The position numbers were made by a program, and so were the translations under genes. Shown here one piece after another: positions 25,781 through 35,733 of a DNA stretch of 64,000 bases (position 1 is the first letter of the stretch; each line of letters starts with the position of its first letter). Origin of the DNA: Actinomadura livida (GTDB taxonomy: Bacteria > Actinomycetota > Actinomycetes > Streptosporangiales > Streptosporangiaceae); contig NZ_BMRO01000011.1 in the NCBI RefSeq assembly GCF_014648675.1, positions 43,478 through 107,477 on the forward strand. Direction: 5' to 3'. The notes under the pieces are model-generated. The model was not told where the DNA came from. It ran no database searches and saw only the letters and a list, made by a program, of their open reading frames with translations.

Positions 25781-25783
25781 AGC

Positions 25784-28700
25784 ATGCCGTCCACCGTGGA
25801 AACCGCCGCCGAACAGGTCGCCCGCGCCCTGCTCCTCATCAACCGCGCCCTGGCGGATCCCCGCGGTCCGCGGGCCCTGCTGCACCGGCTCGGCTGGAGC
25901 CCGCCGCCCGGGGTGGACGACATCGGCCTGGCCGCGCTCGACCTGTCCGATCTGCTGGCGAAGGTGACGCGCCTGGACGCCCTGCGCGCCTCGGGCACCG
26001 CGGACGACGCCGAACTGGCGGTCGCCGTGGCCGAGGTCGCGGTGGCGGCGGCCGAGGCGGTCGATGCCGTGCGGCGCGTCCCCGACGGGTTCGTCGCGCC
26101 GGCCGGCTATCTCGCGGCCACCCGGATCGCGGACGAGTTCGTCCCGCGGCTGACGGATCTCGCCGTGGTCGGGACCACCGCGTCCGCCGCCCCCATGGTC
26201 GCCGCCATCGCGCAGCTGTGCGGGGTCTTCGTCACCGAGCACCGCGCCGCCGACCCCGCCGTCTTCCAGGTCGAGCACCTGCGGCACATCGTGCGCTGGG
26301 ACAGGCTGGGCGCGCTGTTCACCGATCCCGGCGGGGTCTTCCGGGAGGTGTACGGCTGGGGGACCGCCGACTTCCACGGTCAGGAACTGCTGCACAACCT
26401 CGGCAACGTCCTGCACTTCGTCTCCGACGACATCACCTCCCAGCCGTTGCCGCGCCGGGTCGAGGCACAGCTCGCCGGCGTCTCCGCCCAGGAGGGCCAG
26501 GCGATGCAGCTCCTGCTGAGCCTGCTCCGCGACCAGGTCACCGCCCGGGACATCGGGTTCACGCTCTTCGAAGTGCGCCGCACCGCGCCGGCCGCGTCCG
26601 ACGGCGGCCTGGGCCTCGCGCCGTACGTCCTCGGCACCGACCAGGTCGACATCCCGATCGCCGCCGGCGTCGCCCTGCGGCTCCAGACCTCGGTGAACGT
26701 GCAGGACGGGGTGGCGCTGGTGGTGCGCCCCGGGCGGCCCCCGGCATTCCGGGTCAACATCATGCAAGCGGCCGGAGACGTCGCCGGGGACGGTGACGCC
26801 CTGGTCGCGACCCTGCGCTTCGCCCGCGGGCCGGACCGGCCGATCCGGCTGCTGGCCATGCCCGGCGGGGCGGTGCTGGAAGCGTCGGCCTTCGTCGTCG
26901 GAGGAGGCGTCGGCGCGGGCGGGGCGGACGGCTCACTGCTCGCGACGACGACCGGCGCCCGCCTCGTCGTGCCCGCCGGGCTCGGCGACGCCTTCCTGGC
27001 CCGGCTGCTGGGCGGCCGGGACATCGACATCGCGTTCGACCTCGGTGTCGAGTGGTCCCCGCACCGCGGCCTCACGCTGCACGGCAGCGCCGGGACGGCC
27101 CTGACGCTCAGCCTGGACGAGCGGATCGGGCCGGTGCGGCTGCGCGCGCTCCGCCTGGAGTTCGAGGCCGGCCCCGGGGGCCTGGCGATCGAAGCCGGGC
27201 TGGTCGCCGACGCCGTCCTCGGCCCGGTCACCGTCGCCGTCGACGCTGTCGGGCTGCGCGGCGAACTGGGCCTCCAAGGCGGCGACCTCGGCCCCTTCGA
27301 CCTCTCGGCGTCGGTGCTCACCCCGGACACGCTGGGCCTCGACATCGACGCGGGTCCGGCGCAGGGCGGCGGGTCGGTGACCCTGGACGCGGAGGACGGC
27401 CGCTATTCGGGTGCGCTGGCGATGCGGCTGCACCGGATCGCGGTGCGCGGGGCGGGGGTGCTCGACACCCGGCTGCCGGGAGGCCGGTCCGGCTTCTCCC
27501 TGCTCGTGCTGCTGTCGGCGCGGTTCGAGCCGGGCGTCGAACTCGGCTTCGGCATCAGCCTGACCGGGGTGGGCGGGCTGGTCGGCATCGACCGGCGCAT
27601 CGACGTGGACGCGCTGTCCGAGCGCTTCGCCACCGGCGCCGCGGCGCGGATCCTGTCGGCGGACGGTTCGCCGCGGGACCTGCCGGCGGTGCTGACCGAG
27701 TTGTCGGAGGTGTTCCCGCCGGCCGACGGCGTGCTCGTGGTCGGCCCGACCCTGCGGCTCCGGTGGATCAAGATCGTCACGCTGGACGTGGGGGTGTTCC
27801 TGGAGTTCCCCGGCCCGACCCGGGCGGTGGTGCTGGGCACCGCGAGGGCGAGCGTGGACAACCCGCTGGCGGCGGGGCCGCTGCTGCGGTTGCGCTGCGA
27901 CTTCGTCGGCGTGCTCGACCTGCCCGCGGCCACGTTCGCGTTCGACGCGGTGCTGGTGGACTCGCACCTGCTGGAGACGTTCGCGGTCACCGGCGGGCTG
28001 CTGCTGCGCGCAGGATGGGGCGACGAGCCGTACGCGGTGCTGAGCGTGGGCGGGTTCCATCCCGACTTCGCGCCCGGCGCGCTGGTGGTCCCCAAGACGC
28101 TCACCCGGCTGGCGATGTCGAGGGGCGACCCGGGCGACGCGTTCTTCCTGCGGTTCGAGGGCTATTTCGCGATCACGCCGAACACCATGCAGTTCGGCGC
28201 CGCGGTGGAGGTCGGCGCCAAGCTCGGTCCGCTGCGGATCCGCGGGTTCGTCGGGTTCGACGCGCTGATCCGCCGCGAGCCGTTCGCCTTCGCGATCTCC
28301 TTCGAAGCGCGCGTGCAGGTCAAGGTCAGGGGCCGCACGCTGGCCGGGATCAAGGTGCACGGCCGGCTGGCCGGGCCCGGCCCGACGGTCCTGTACGCCA
28401 AGGCGTGCGTCGAGATCCTGTTCTTCGACATCTGCGCCAGTAAGACGTTCACCCTGGGCGGTTCCTTCCCACCGGCCGTCAATGTGATCACCAGCGCGCT
28501 CGAGGTGCTGGGCCGCGAGCTCCGCGACCCGGCCAATCTGCGCGCCGCCGCCGAGGACCGGATGGTGGCGCTGCGCGACCTGCCCCGGTCGGGGACGCCG
28601 GTGCTCGCGCCGACCGGGCTGGTCTGGGAGCAGACCCGCGCGCCGCTGGGACTGCTGCTGGAGCGCATCGAAGGCTCGCCGCTGGCGCGCGCCGCGACCG

Positions 28701-29173
28701 TCCGGGTAACCGGCGCGGACGTGACGGAGGAGGAGCTGGACTGGTTCGCCCCGGGCGGTTTCGCCGAACTCGGCGACGGTGAGGCGCTCAACCGCCGTTC
28801 CTTCGAGCGGCTGAGCTCCGGGGTGCGGCTGGCCACCGGCGACGACCTGTCCACCGGCCTGCCGCACACCGTCATGGTGGAGGAGTTCAGGCTGCCCGAG
28901 CCTCCCGCCCGGCCGCCCCGGCCCGGCCGCGTCCCCGTCCTGGACGCGCCGCTATGGCTGATCGAGGCCGCCCTGGTGCGCGAGGGCCGGGCCGACGGCC
29001 GGGTCCGCGGCCCGGCGTTCCAGGTCCGTCCCGAGCGGTGGGAGGTGCTCGACGCGGCCGGGCGTCCCCTGGCCGAGGCCGGCGAGGCCCAGGCCCACCA
29101 GCTCGCCCGCACCGTCCCGGCCGGCGCCGTCGCCGTCCCGGCCGGCGACCGCATCACGCTCACCGACCTCTGA
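25784..29173 (+). CDS. Giant beta-rich protein with DUF6603-like domain
   Basis: 1,129 residues, no signal peptide and no membrane helix. The N-terminal ~300 residues are helical (AEQVARALLLINRALADPRG). From about 330 on the sequence becomes a long run of alternating amphipathic strands (LRLRWIKIVTLDVGVFLEFP, LRIRGFVGFDALIRREPFAF, VQVKVRGRTLAGIKVHGRLA) that I match from memory to DUF6603, a domain of unknown function. Such extended strand arrays occur in groove- or solenoid-shaped proteins. The C-terminal ~200 residues are a separate mixed region. Starts three bases after the PLD stop and is followed at 15 bases by the next gene. Function unknown. Confidence 0.75.
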   Translation: MPSTVETAAEQVARALLLINRALADPRGPRALLHRLGWSPPPGVDDIGLAALDLSDLLAKVTRLDALRASGTADDAELAVAVAEVAVAAAEAVDAVRRVPDGFVAPAGYLAATRIADEFVPRLTDLAVVGTTASAAPMVAAIAQLCGVFVTEHRAADPAVFQVEHLRHIVRWDRLGALFTDPGGVFREVYGWGTADFHGQELLHNLGNVLHFVSDDITSQPLPRRVEAQLAGVSAQEGQAMQLLLSLLRDQVTARDIGFTLFEVRRTAPAASDGGLGLAPYVLGTDQVDIPIAAGVALRLQTSVNVQDGVALVVRPGRPPAFRVNIMQAAGDVAGDGDALVATLRFARGPDRPIRLLAMPGGAVLEASAFVVGGGVGAGGADGSLLATTTGARLVVPAGLGDAFLARLLGGRDIDIAFDLGVEWSPHRGLTLHGSAGTALTLSLDERIGPVRLRALRLEFEAGPGGLAIEAGLVADAVLGPVTVAVDAVGLRGELGLQGGDLGPFDLSASVLTPDTLGLDIDAGPAQGGGSVTLDAEDGRYSGALAMRLHRIAVRGAGVLDTRLPGGRSGFSLLVLLSARFEPGVELGFGISLTGVGGLVGIDRRIDVDALSERFATGAAARILSADGSPRDLPAVLTELSEVFPPADGVLVVGPTLRLRWIKIVTLDVGVFLEFPGPTRAVVLGTARASVDNPLAAGPLLRLRCDFVGVLDLPAATFAFDAVLVDSHLLETFAVTGGLLLRAGWGDEPYAVLSVGGFHPDFAPGALVVPKTLTRLAMSRGDPGDAFFLRFEGYFAITPNTMQFGAAVEVGAKLGPLRIRGFVGFDALIRREPFAFAISFEARVQVKVRGRTLAGIKVHGRLAGPGPTVLYAKACVEILFFDICASKTFTLGGSFPPAVNVITSALEVLGRELRDPANLRAAAEDRMVALRDLPRSGTPVLAPTGLVWEQTRAPLGLLLERIEGSPLARAATVRVTGADVTEEELDWFAPGGFAELGDGEALNRRSFERLSSGVRLATGDDLSTGLPHTVMVEEFRLPEPPARPPRPGRVPVLDAPLWLIEAALVREGRADGRVRGPAFQVRPERWEVLDAAGRPLAEAGEAQAHQLARTVPAGAVAVPAGDRITLTDL

Positions 29174-29188
29174 CCGGAGCACGCGACC

Positions 29189-31879
29189 ATGGCCACTGCG
29201 ATCACGTTCCACGGCTGGCAGCGTCCCGCCGTCGGGCGGCTCATCGACACCGTGGAGGACGGCCGGGCACGGGCCGAGGCGGCGGTGCGGATCGAGAGCA
29301 CCGATGCCGCCGGCGCGGTCACCGAAGCCTCGACCGCCCGGCTCCGGGTGCTTCTGGCCGGGCCGGGCGATGTCGGGGGGCTGCAGCCGGGGGCCGTCAC
29401 CGCCCGCTTCCCGGCGCCCGGCACGGCGGACGCCGAGACCCCCAAGTGCCCCTTCGCCGAGTTCGCCGATCCGGCGCTGCCCTGGCGGTACACCCCGCAG
29501 CGGACTCCGGCGAACGGTGAGCGCCGGCTGCGCCCGTGGCTGGCCCTGCTGGTCGGCACCGACGACGAGATCGTCATAGCCGGCAGGACCGCGCGCCTGA
29601 GCACCTCGGTGCTGCGCGCCCACCGGCTGGGCCGCACGGTGCTCGCGGCCCACGTGCAGGACGCGGACGGCGAGCGGCTCGCGCGGGTGCTCTCGCTCCG
29701 GCCGCTGGAGCCGCGGACCCGCTACCTCGCGGTGCTGGTCCCCACGTTCGTCGTCGTCGACGGAGAACTGGCCAACGCCTGGAGCGACGCCACCACCGGC
29801 CCCCTGACGCTCCCGCAGTACGCGCAGTGGCGGTTCCGCACCGGACCGGGCGGCGATTTCAAGACGCTGGCCACCGGCCTGAAGCCGCCCCGGGAGGGGG
29901 ACCGGGAGGAGATCTCCATCGGGCGGGCGCCGCTGCGCTACCCGCGGCTGCCCTCCGCGCCGCCGCTGAGCGTGGGCGGCGCGCTGGCCCCGGCCGACGG
30001 GGCCGCCGACGAGCCGCTGCCCGCCGAGATCGCCGCCGACCTCGCCCGGCTGCGCACGCCGGCGCGGGACGGGAACGGGCGGCCCATCGTCGGGCTGCCC
30101 GGCTACGGCGCGGCCTGGCACCCCGGCCGGGCGGACGAGACGGTCTGGGGAGCGGCGCTCAACGGCGACCCGCGACACCGCGGCGTGGCGGGGCTCGGAC
30201 TGAGGCTCGGCGTGGAACTGCAGGAGGAACTGGCCGACCGGGCCGCCCGGCAGGCCGGGGCGCTCTCCGTCGCCGCGGAACGGGTGCGGCACCTCTCGCT
30301 CGGCCTGGCCGCGTCCGGTGCGCTGTGGCGGCGCCGGCTGCCGGCCGAGCCCAACCGGCGGGTGTGGCTGCTCGGGCCGGCGCTGCGCCGAGTGGTGACC
30401 TCGTCCGGGCCGGTCGCGCAGCGCGCCACCGCCGCCGACCGCCCGCTGGCGCCCGGGTGGTTCGCCACGGTCACCCGGCGGGCGCTGCGCCGCGGGCCCG
30501 CGCGCACCGCCGCGGCCGATCCGGCCGTCGTGGATCCGGCCCGGCTCAACCCGGCCGCCAACCGGCCCCCGCCGCCGGTGCCGTTCGTCGAGGCCGGCCT
30601 GCCCGGGTTCGGCGAACGCCTCGGAGTGCCCGACTTCGAGCGGCTCCGCGGCGAGGTCGCCAGAGGAGGCGCCGAGCAGATCGCCACCGGTGCGCTCCGG
30701 GGGCTGGTCGGTTCCCTGGACCCGGCCGGCTTCCCCCGGCACCGCGTCCGCCTCGAACAACTGCAGGCCACCATCGCGCAGCGATCCGCGGAGCGCGACA
30801 TGCCCTGGGTGTCGGTGGCGCGCCTGCTCGCCGCGGCCGGCGCCGGCGAGAGCGACCCCGTCTTCGACGAGGCGGAGGTGGCGCCGCTGCTGGAGGGGCT
30901 GACCGAGAGCTTCGAGACCCACTGCGACCACCCGCCGATCATCCGCTCGCTGATGGGCGAGCTCGGCGACGTGCGGGAGGAGCCGCCGCCGTCCCGGCCG
31001 CTGGACCTCACCCGGATGGCGGCCGAGCTGGCCTCGGCGTTCGATCCGACCGGCCCGGAATCGCCCGTCCGGCGGCGGGTGCTCGGCACCATCTCAGGCC
31101 CGGTGGGCGACGACCCGGCCGACCCGGCCGGTGCGGTGGCGCCGCCGGAGCCGTGCCCGGACCTCGACCTGCCGGTCTGGCGGCGGCTGTCCGCGATGGC
31201 CCCCGACTGGCTGCTGCCCGGCGTCGGCACCCTCCCCGAGGGCACCGTGATCGCGGTGGGCACCAACCCGGTCTTCGTCGACGCCTTCCTCACCGGTTTC
31301 AACACCCGCGTGCTGGAGGAGCTGCGCTGGCGCAACCTGCGGGCCGCCGGCGGCTGCACCCCGGTGCGGACGTTCTGGTTCCGCGCCGACACCACCGGCG
31401 GCGACCGGGTCGACGACATCCGCGGCATCCGGGACTGGGACGACGGCACCGCCCTCGGCGCCGCCCAGCACCGGCCGGACGCGGCGACCGGGGCCGATCT
31501 CGTCCTGGTGTTCCGCAGCCGGCTGTTCCAGCGGTACCCGAACACGCTGCTGTACCTGGTGTCGGCCCGGCACGGCGGCGGCCCGCCCGACTTCACCGTG
31601 CCCCCGGACCCCGGCGCGCCCCGCACCCTGCCCACGTTCCAGGGCCGCATCGGCGCGGGCGTGACCTTCTTCGGTTTCGTGGGGGTTCCTCCCGAGGAGA
31701 TCACCGGCCGGTGGGTGGCGCTGGAGGAGCCGCCGGCGGGCTACCAGTTCCGCAACGACGTTCCGGACGGCGAGATCGACGCGACCGGCGACGGCGCCGA
31801 GCTCGCCGTCCTCGCGTTCGACGACCCGACCCGCGTCCTCATCCAGGGCGACTTCCTCGTACCCGGGGGTGCGCGATGA
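29189..31879 (+). CDS. Large protein of unknown function, third gene of the PLD operon
   Basis: 896 residues; no signal peptide, membrane helix or catalytic motif that I recognise. The N-terminal part is beta-rich (LRPWLALLVGTDDEIVIAGR, RYLAVLVPTFVVVDGE); the middle is helical and Arg/Ala-rich. Near residue 720-790 a conserved-looking block appears: FNTRVLEELRWRNLRAAGG, RTFWFRADTT, and FRSRLFQRYPNTLLYLVSAR. This block should be a good query for relatives. GGAGC precedes the ATG, and its last four bases (ATGA) are the start of the following gene, so translation is coupled. Confidence 0.7.
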   Translation: MATAITFHGWQRPAVGRLIDTVEDGRARAEAAVRIESTDAAGAVTEASTARLRVLLAGPGDVGGLQPGAVTARFPAPGTADAETPKCPFAEFADPALPWRYTPQRTPANGERRLRPWLALLVGTDDEIVIAGRTARLSTSVLRAHRLGRTVLAAHVQDADGERLARVLSLRPLEPRTRYLAVLVPTFVVVDGELANAWSDATTGPLTLPQYAQWRFRTGPGGDFKTLATGLKPPREGDREEISIGRAPLRYPRLPSAPPLSVGGALAPADGAADEPLPAEIAADLARLRTPARDGNGRPIVGLPGYGAAWHPGRADETVWGAALNGDPRHRGVAGLGLRLGVELQEELADRAARQAGALSVAAERVRHLSLGLAASGALWRRRLPAEPNRRVWLLGPALRRVVTSSGPVAQRATAADRPLAPGWFATVTRRALRRGPARTAAADPAVVDPARLNPAANRPPPPVPFVEAGLPGFGERLGVPDFERLRGEVARGGAEQIATGALRGLVGSLDPAGFPRHRVRLEQLQATIAQRSAERDMPWVSVARLLAAAGAGESDPVFDEAEVAPLLEGLTESFETHCDHPPIIRSLMGELGDVREEPPPSRPLDLTRMAAELASAFDPTGPESPVRRRVLGTISGPVGDDPADPAGAVAPPEPCPDLDLPVWRRLSAMAPDWLLPGVGTLPEGTVIAVGTNPVFVDAFLTGFNTRVLEELRWRNLRAAGGCTPVRTFWFRADTTGGDRVDDIRGIRDWDDGTALGAAQHRPDAATGADLVLVFRSRLFQRYPNTLLYLVSARHGGGPPDFTVPPDPGAPRTLPTFQGRIGAGVTFFGFVGVPPEEITGRWVALEEPPAGYQFRNDVPDGEIDATGDGAELAVLAFDDPTRVLIQGDFLVPGGAR

Positions 31880-34800
31880 CCGGCCCCGGGCGCCCCCGCC
31901 CGGCGGCGCCCCCGGTGCTCGCCGGGGGCGCCGTCCTGCTGCCACTGCGCCTGGAGACCCGTTTCACCGGCACCCGCCTCCGGGTGCGGGTGATCCCCGA
32001 CGAGCCCTGGTTCGACCGGCACGACCCGCTGGCCTCCGCCGAAGAACTGGACAGCCTCGATCGCTACCTCGCGGCCTCCGGCGACGACCACGACACCCCG
32101 CGGGCCCGCGCCGCCTGGCAGGTCTTCGCCGCGGAGCACGGACCGGCCCGGGCGGCCTGGCTGGTGCGCACCTTCCCCCCGGCCCCCGGCGACGGCGGCG
32201 GACTCGCCGCCCGGCCGGCCGCGCTTCGCGAGGACGCCCTGCTCACCTCCATCGCGGACTTCCCGGCGGAACTGCAGGTGTGGATCGCCTTCGCGGACGA
32301 GGCGCCGGCGCACGCGGCGACGATGCCCGTGCGGGCCGACCGGCTGCGGCTGGATCCGCCCGACCTGGACGCGCCCGAGCCGGACCCGGACGATCCGGAC
32401 CGGCCGAGCGAACGACGCTGGTGGGAGTCCTGGAACGAGGCCGTCATCGCCGGCCTGGCCACCGAGATCGAGCTCGGCGAGCGGGCCGGCGACGCCATCG
32501 CCGCGCTCTACGTGGTCGGGCTGGCCGGCACGACGCCCGCCGCGCTGTTCGCCGGACACCGCGACGCCGGGCGGCTCGGCCTCCTCGCGCCCGGCACCCC
32601 CACCAACACCGTCGACGGCGCCCCGGCGGCCGGCCTGGGCGACGACCCGCGGGAGTGGCTGGAGCTGCTGCACCGGGCGCCCGAGGACGTCGAGCGGCAG
32701 GTCAGCTTCGGGCTCACCGGCGACGCCGGCCTGCTCGGCCCGCTGCCCGGCAACGCGGGACGCCACCAGGAATGGGCCGGCGAACTGCTGACCGGGATGT
32801 GGCCGGCGCTGCTCGGGCACACCCTCACCCACGTCCTGGGCCTCGGCGCGGCGGTCGAGACGGCGGCGGAATGGGCCACCCGCGACGTCGACCCGCTCGG
32901 GCCCTACCCGGCCGTCCGGATCGGCGGCCAGCCCTACGGAGTGCTTCCGGCGACCTCCCTCAACGACTGGGTGCAGACGGACGGCGTCGACCCGCCGTTC
33001 ATGGGGGCGCTGCGCGAGCCGCTCGTCGCCCTGCGGTCGCGATGGGCGCGCGCGGCCGTCGCCGCGGGCCGCGGCCCGGTCGCTGCGGCCGACCCCGCCG
33101 ACAGGATGCTGAAGCTGCTGGCCCAGCCACCGGCCTCACCCGGATACGCGCTGCGCGGCATGTACCCGATGCAGCTCTGGCTACTGGCCCTGCTGGCCAC
33201 CGGCCACCCGATCCGATGGCGGGACCTGCTCGCCGAGTGGGAGGAGACCTACCAGGTCGCCCGCGAGCTCGGGCTGCGGCCCCGGCGCCGCTACAGCGCC
33301 CGCAACACGACACGGCGGCTGCGGCTGCCTCCGGTCACGCCGGGCGGCCTGCCCGGGGAGATGCGGGTGGGGACGATCCTGGAGCGGTTGTTCGACCTGG
33401 CCACGCGCTCGCCCTCGTCCTTCGCCACCACCGCGGGAGTCGGGGAGGCGATCGAGGCGCCGACCGGCAGCCTGCTGCTGCGCCTGGCGATCCGCTCGCT
33501 CCAGGTCGCCATCGGCGAGGTCGGCCGCGAGAAGCCGGGCGCCCCCCGGGGGACGCTGGAACCGGTCGCGGTCGACGTCGGCGTCCTGCCGCCGCCCCCG
33601 CAGCTGCTGTCGGAGTGGATCCGCGCGGTCACCCCCGCCGACCTGGCCGCCGAGACCGGCCGCGGCGCCGCGGCCCGGCGCGTCGCCGAGGCCTTCCGCC
33701 GGCTCCGGGTCGTCCCCCCGGCCGACCTCGAACGGCTGCTCCCCGCCGTCATCGACTGCGCCACCCACCGGATCGACCCGTGGGCGGCCGGCCTCGCCCG
33801 GCACCGGTGGCGGCGGATCGCCGCCCGGACGGCGCCGCTGCCGCCCCGCCTCGGCGCGTACGGGTGGGTCGACGAACCGCGCCGCGGCCGGGCCGGACCC
33901 ACCGCCGGGCGGCTCCTGCACGCGGCCACGCCCTCCCAGGCCCTCACCGCCGCCCTGATCCGCGACCGCGCCGTCCACGACCCCGAACCCGGGCGCTGGC
34001 ACATGGACGTCACCTCGGCCAAGGCGCGCCGCGCGGCCCGCCTCGCCGACGAGGTCCGCCGCGGCGCCCACCCCGCCGAGGCCCTCGGCCGCGAGGTCGA
34101 ACGCGCCGTCGGCGACCCGGCCGCCATCACCGAGCTGCGCCGGCGCTTCCCGATCCGCGCCGGGCACGCCGGCCGGCGGACCTGCGACGGGCAGCGCGTG
34201 CTGGCCGCCGACCCGGCCGCGCTGGACCTGCCCGCCGCCACCCTGGACGAACTGGCCCGGCTGCGCGAGGTCATCGACGTCTACGCCGACCTCCTCGTCG
34301 CCGAAGCCGTCCACCACGTGGTCGAAGGCCGTACCGGCACGGCCGGCGCGGCGCTCGACGCCGCCGCGGGCCTGGCCCGCCCGCCCGACTTCGAGGTACT
34401 GCGGACCCGGCGCGAGGGCCGCCCGGTCGAGACGAGCTGCCTCCTCGTGACGCCCCACGCCGCCCCGCCGCCCCTGCCCGCCGACCCGGCGGCCCGGGCG
34501 GCGGCACGCCCCGCCGCGCTCGCCGACGCCGCCACCGCCGCGCTGGTCGCCGCGCGCGTCGGCGCCGCGCCGCTGTGGCGATGGCGGATCACCCCGCCGT
34601 CCGGCCCGCCCACGACCGTCGCCCTCGACGACCTGGACCTCGAACCGGCCGAGGCGCTCGCCCTTCCGCTCGGCACCCTCGAACGGCTCGTCCTCGCCGC
34701 CGTCCCCGGCCTGGAGGCCGCCGACCCCGCGCACTTCACCGACCGGGACGGCAGCGTCCGCTACGAGCGGGCGGTACGCCTGGTCGCCCTGATCGGGCGG

Positions 34801-35733
34801 GTGCCGGCCGCGGCCGCCGACGCGGCCGAGACCACGGGCGCCCCGCCGGCCGCGGCCGATCCCGCCGAACTGCGCGAACGGCTCCGCGACCTCCGGCTGG
34901 CGGCGCAGGCGCTCGCCGGCCGGCTGGCCGCGGCCGACCCCGCCGCGGTACGGCTCGCGACCCGGTGGGGGATCGCACCGGAACCGGATCCGGCCGCCGC
35001 CGACCCGCCCGCCGACCAGGCCGGCCGGGCTCACGCGCGGCTCGCCGAACGGCTCGCGGCCGCCCCCGGCGACACCGCCGCCGAGGGCCTCGACGCCGCG
35101 GCGCTCGCCGCCGCCGTCGCCGCCCTCGGCTCGGCCACCGGGCAGATCGCCGTCATCGGCCGGCTGCGGCGCGACGCGCTGCCCGCACTGCACGAGAGCG
35201 GCGACCTGGACGGCGCATGGCTCACCCAGATCGCCGCCGTGCGCCCGCCGCTGGCCCGGCTGGAGGCGCTCCAGCTCGCCGCCGGCACGCCGGTCGGGGC
35301 CGGGGCGAGGCTCGCCTCCTGGTGCAACCGGCCGGCCGACCCCTGGCAGGCGGACGCCGGCGACGCCCGCCGCCTCGTCGCCGTGTACGCGCCACCCGGG
35401 CTCGACCTCGCCGCGATGCCGCCCGGCGAGACCCTCGCGGCCGGCCTGCTCGACCGCTTCGCCGAGACCATCCCCGGCGCCGAACACGACACCACCGCCG
35501 CGTTCGGCTTCAACGCGCCCGCCGCGCGGGCCCCGCAGGCCATCCTCCTGGCCGTCCCGCCCGACCCCACCCGAGACCTCGACGCGGCGAGCCTGGTCGG
35601 CATCGTCGCCGAGACCCGCGAGCTCGCCCGGGCGCGGACGGCCACCCTGGCCGACCTGGCCGAGATCGACGGGCTGGCCCCGCTGCCGCTGGTGCCCGCC
35701 ACCGGCGACACCGCCACCCGCCTGGAGGAGTGA
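31876..35733 (+). CDS. Very large Ala/Arg-rich protein of unknown function, fourth gene of the PLD operon
   Basis: 1,285 residues. The start is ATG 31876, overlapping the previous stop by four bases; the frame is open much further upstream inside the previous gene but that part is a shadow. Near residue 345 the motif YPAVRIGGQPYGVLPATSLN stands out as low-degeneracy sequence. The rest is largely predicted helical with many Ala-Asp-Pro turns. No transmembrane segment, signal, ATP-binding or nuclease motif is visible. It ends with TGA overlapping the next ATG (TGATG). Structural or scaffold role is a guess from size and composition. Confidence 0.7.
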   Translation: MTGPGRPRPAAPPVLAGGAVLLPLRLETRFTGTRLRVRVIPDEPWFDRHDPLASAEELDSLDRYLAASGDDHDTPRARAAWQVFAAEHGPARAAWLVRTFPPAPGDGGGLAARPAALREDALLTSIADFPAELQVWIAFADEAPAHAATMPVRADRLRLDPPDLDAPEPDPDDPDRPSERRWWESWNEAVIAGLATEIELGERAGDAIAALYVVGLAGTTPAALFAGHRDAGRLGLLAPGTPTNTVDGAPAAGLGDDPREWLELLHRAPEDVERQVSFGLTGDAGLLGPLPGNAGRHQEWAGELLTGMWPALLGHTLTHVLGLGAAVETAAEWATRDVDPLGPYPAVRIGGQPYGVLPATSLNDWVQTDGVDPPFMGALREPLVALRSRWARAAVAAGRGPVAAADPADRMLKLLAQPPASPGYALRGMYPMQLWLLALLATGHPIRWRDLLAEWEETYQVARELGLRPRRRYSARNTTRRLRLPPVTPGGLPGEMRVGTILERLFDLATRSPSSFATTAGVGEAIEAPTGSLLLRLAIRSLQVAIGEVGREKPGAPRGTLEPVAVDVGVLPPPPQLLSEWIRAVTPADLAAETGRGAAARRVAEAFRRLRVVPPADLERLLPAVIDCATHRIDPWAAGLARHRWRRIAARTAPLPPRLGAYGWVDEPRRGRAGPTAGRLLHAATPSQALTAALIRDRAVHDPEPGRWHMDVTSAKARRAARLADEVRRGAHPAEALGREVERAVGDPAAITELRRRFPIRAGHAGRRTCDGQRVLAADPAALDLPAATLDELARLREVIDVYADLLVAEAVHHVVEGRTGTAGAALDAAAGLARPPDFEVLRTRREGRPVETSCLLVTPHAAPPPLPADPAARAAARPAALADAATAALVAARVGAAPLWRWRITPPSGPPTTVALDDLDLEPAEALALPLGTLERLVLAAVPGLEAADPAHFTDRDGSVRYERAVRLVALIGRVPAAAADAAETTGAPPAAADPAELRERLRDLRLAAQALAGRLAAADPAAVRLATRWGIAPEPDPAAADPPADQAGRAHARLAERLAAAPGDTAAEGLDAAALAAAVAALGSATGQIAVIGRLRRDALPALHESGDLDGAWLTQIAAVRPPLARLEALQLAAGTPVGAGARLASWCNRPADPWQADAGDARRLVAVYAPPGLDLAAMPPGETLAAGLLDRFAETIPGAEHDTTAAFGFNAPAARAPQAILLAVPPDPTRDLDAASLVGIVAETRELARARTATLADLAEIDGLAPLPLVPATGDTATRLEE

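Noticed and set aside
23453..26767. Very long minus-strand open frame (over 1,100 codons) opposite the PLD and DUF6603-like genes
   Set aside because: High GC makes stop codons scarce in the antisense frames. The predicted chain is low-complexity Gly/Arg/Val with no domain, and the plus-strand genes have motifs and ribosome-binding sites.
29536..31875. Long N-terminal extension of the fourth operon gene inside the third gene
   Set aside because: The extension is the shifted frame of the third gene (Arg/Ala-rich). The ATG at 31876 overlapping the stop codon is the natural coupled start.
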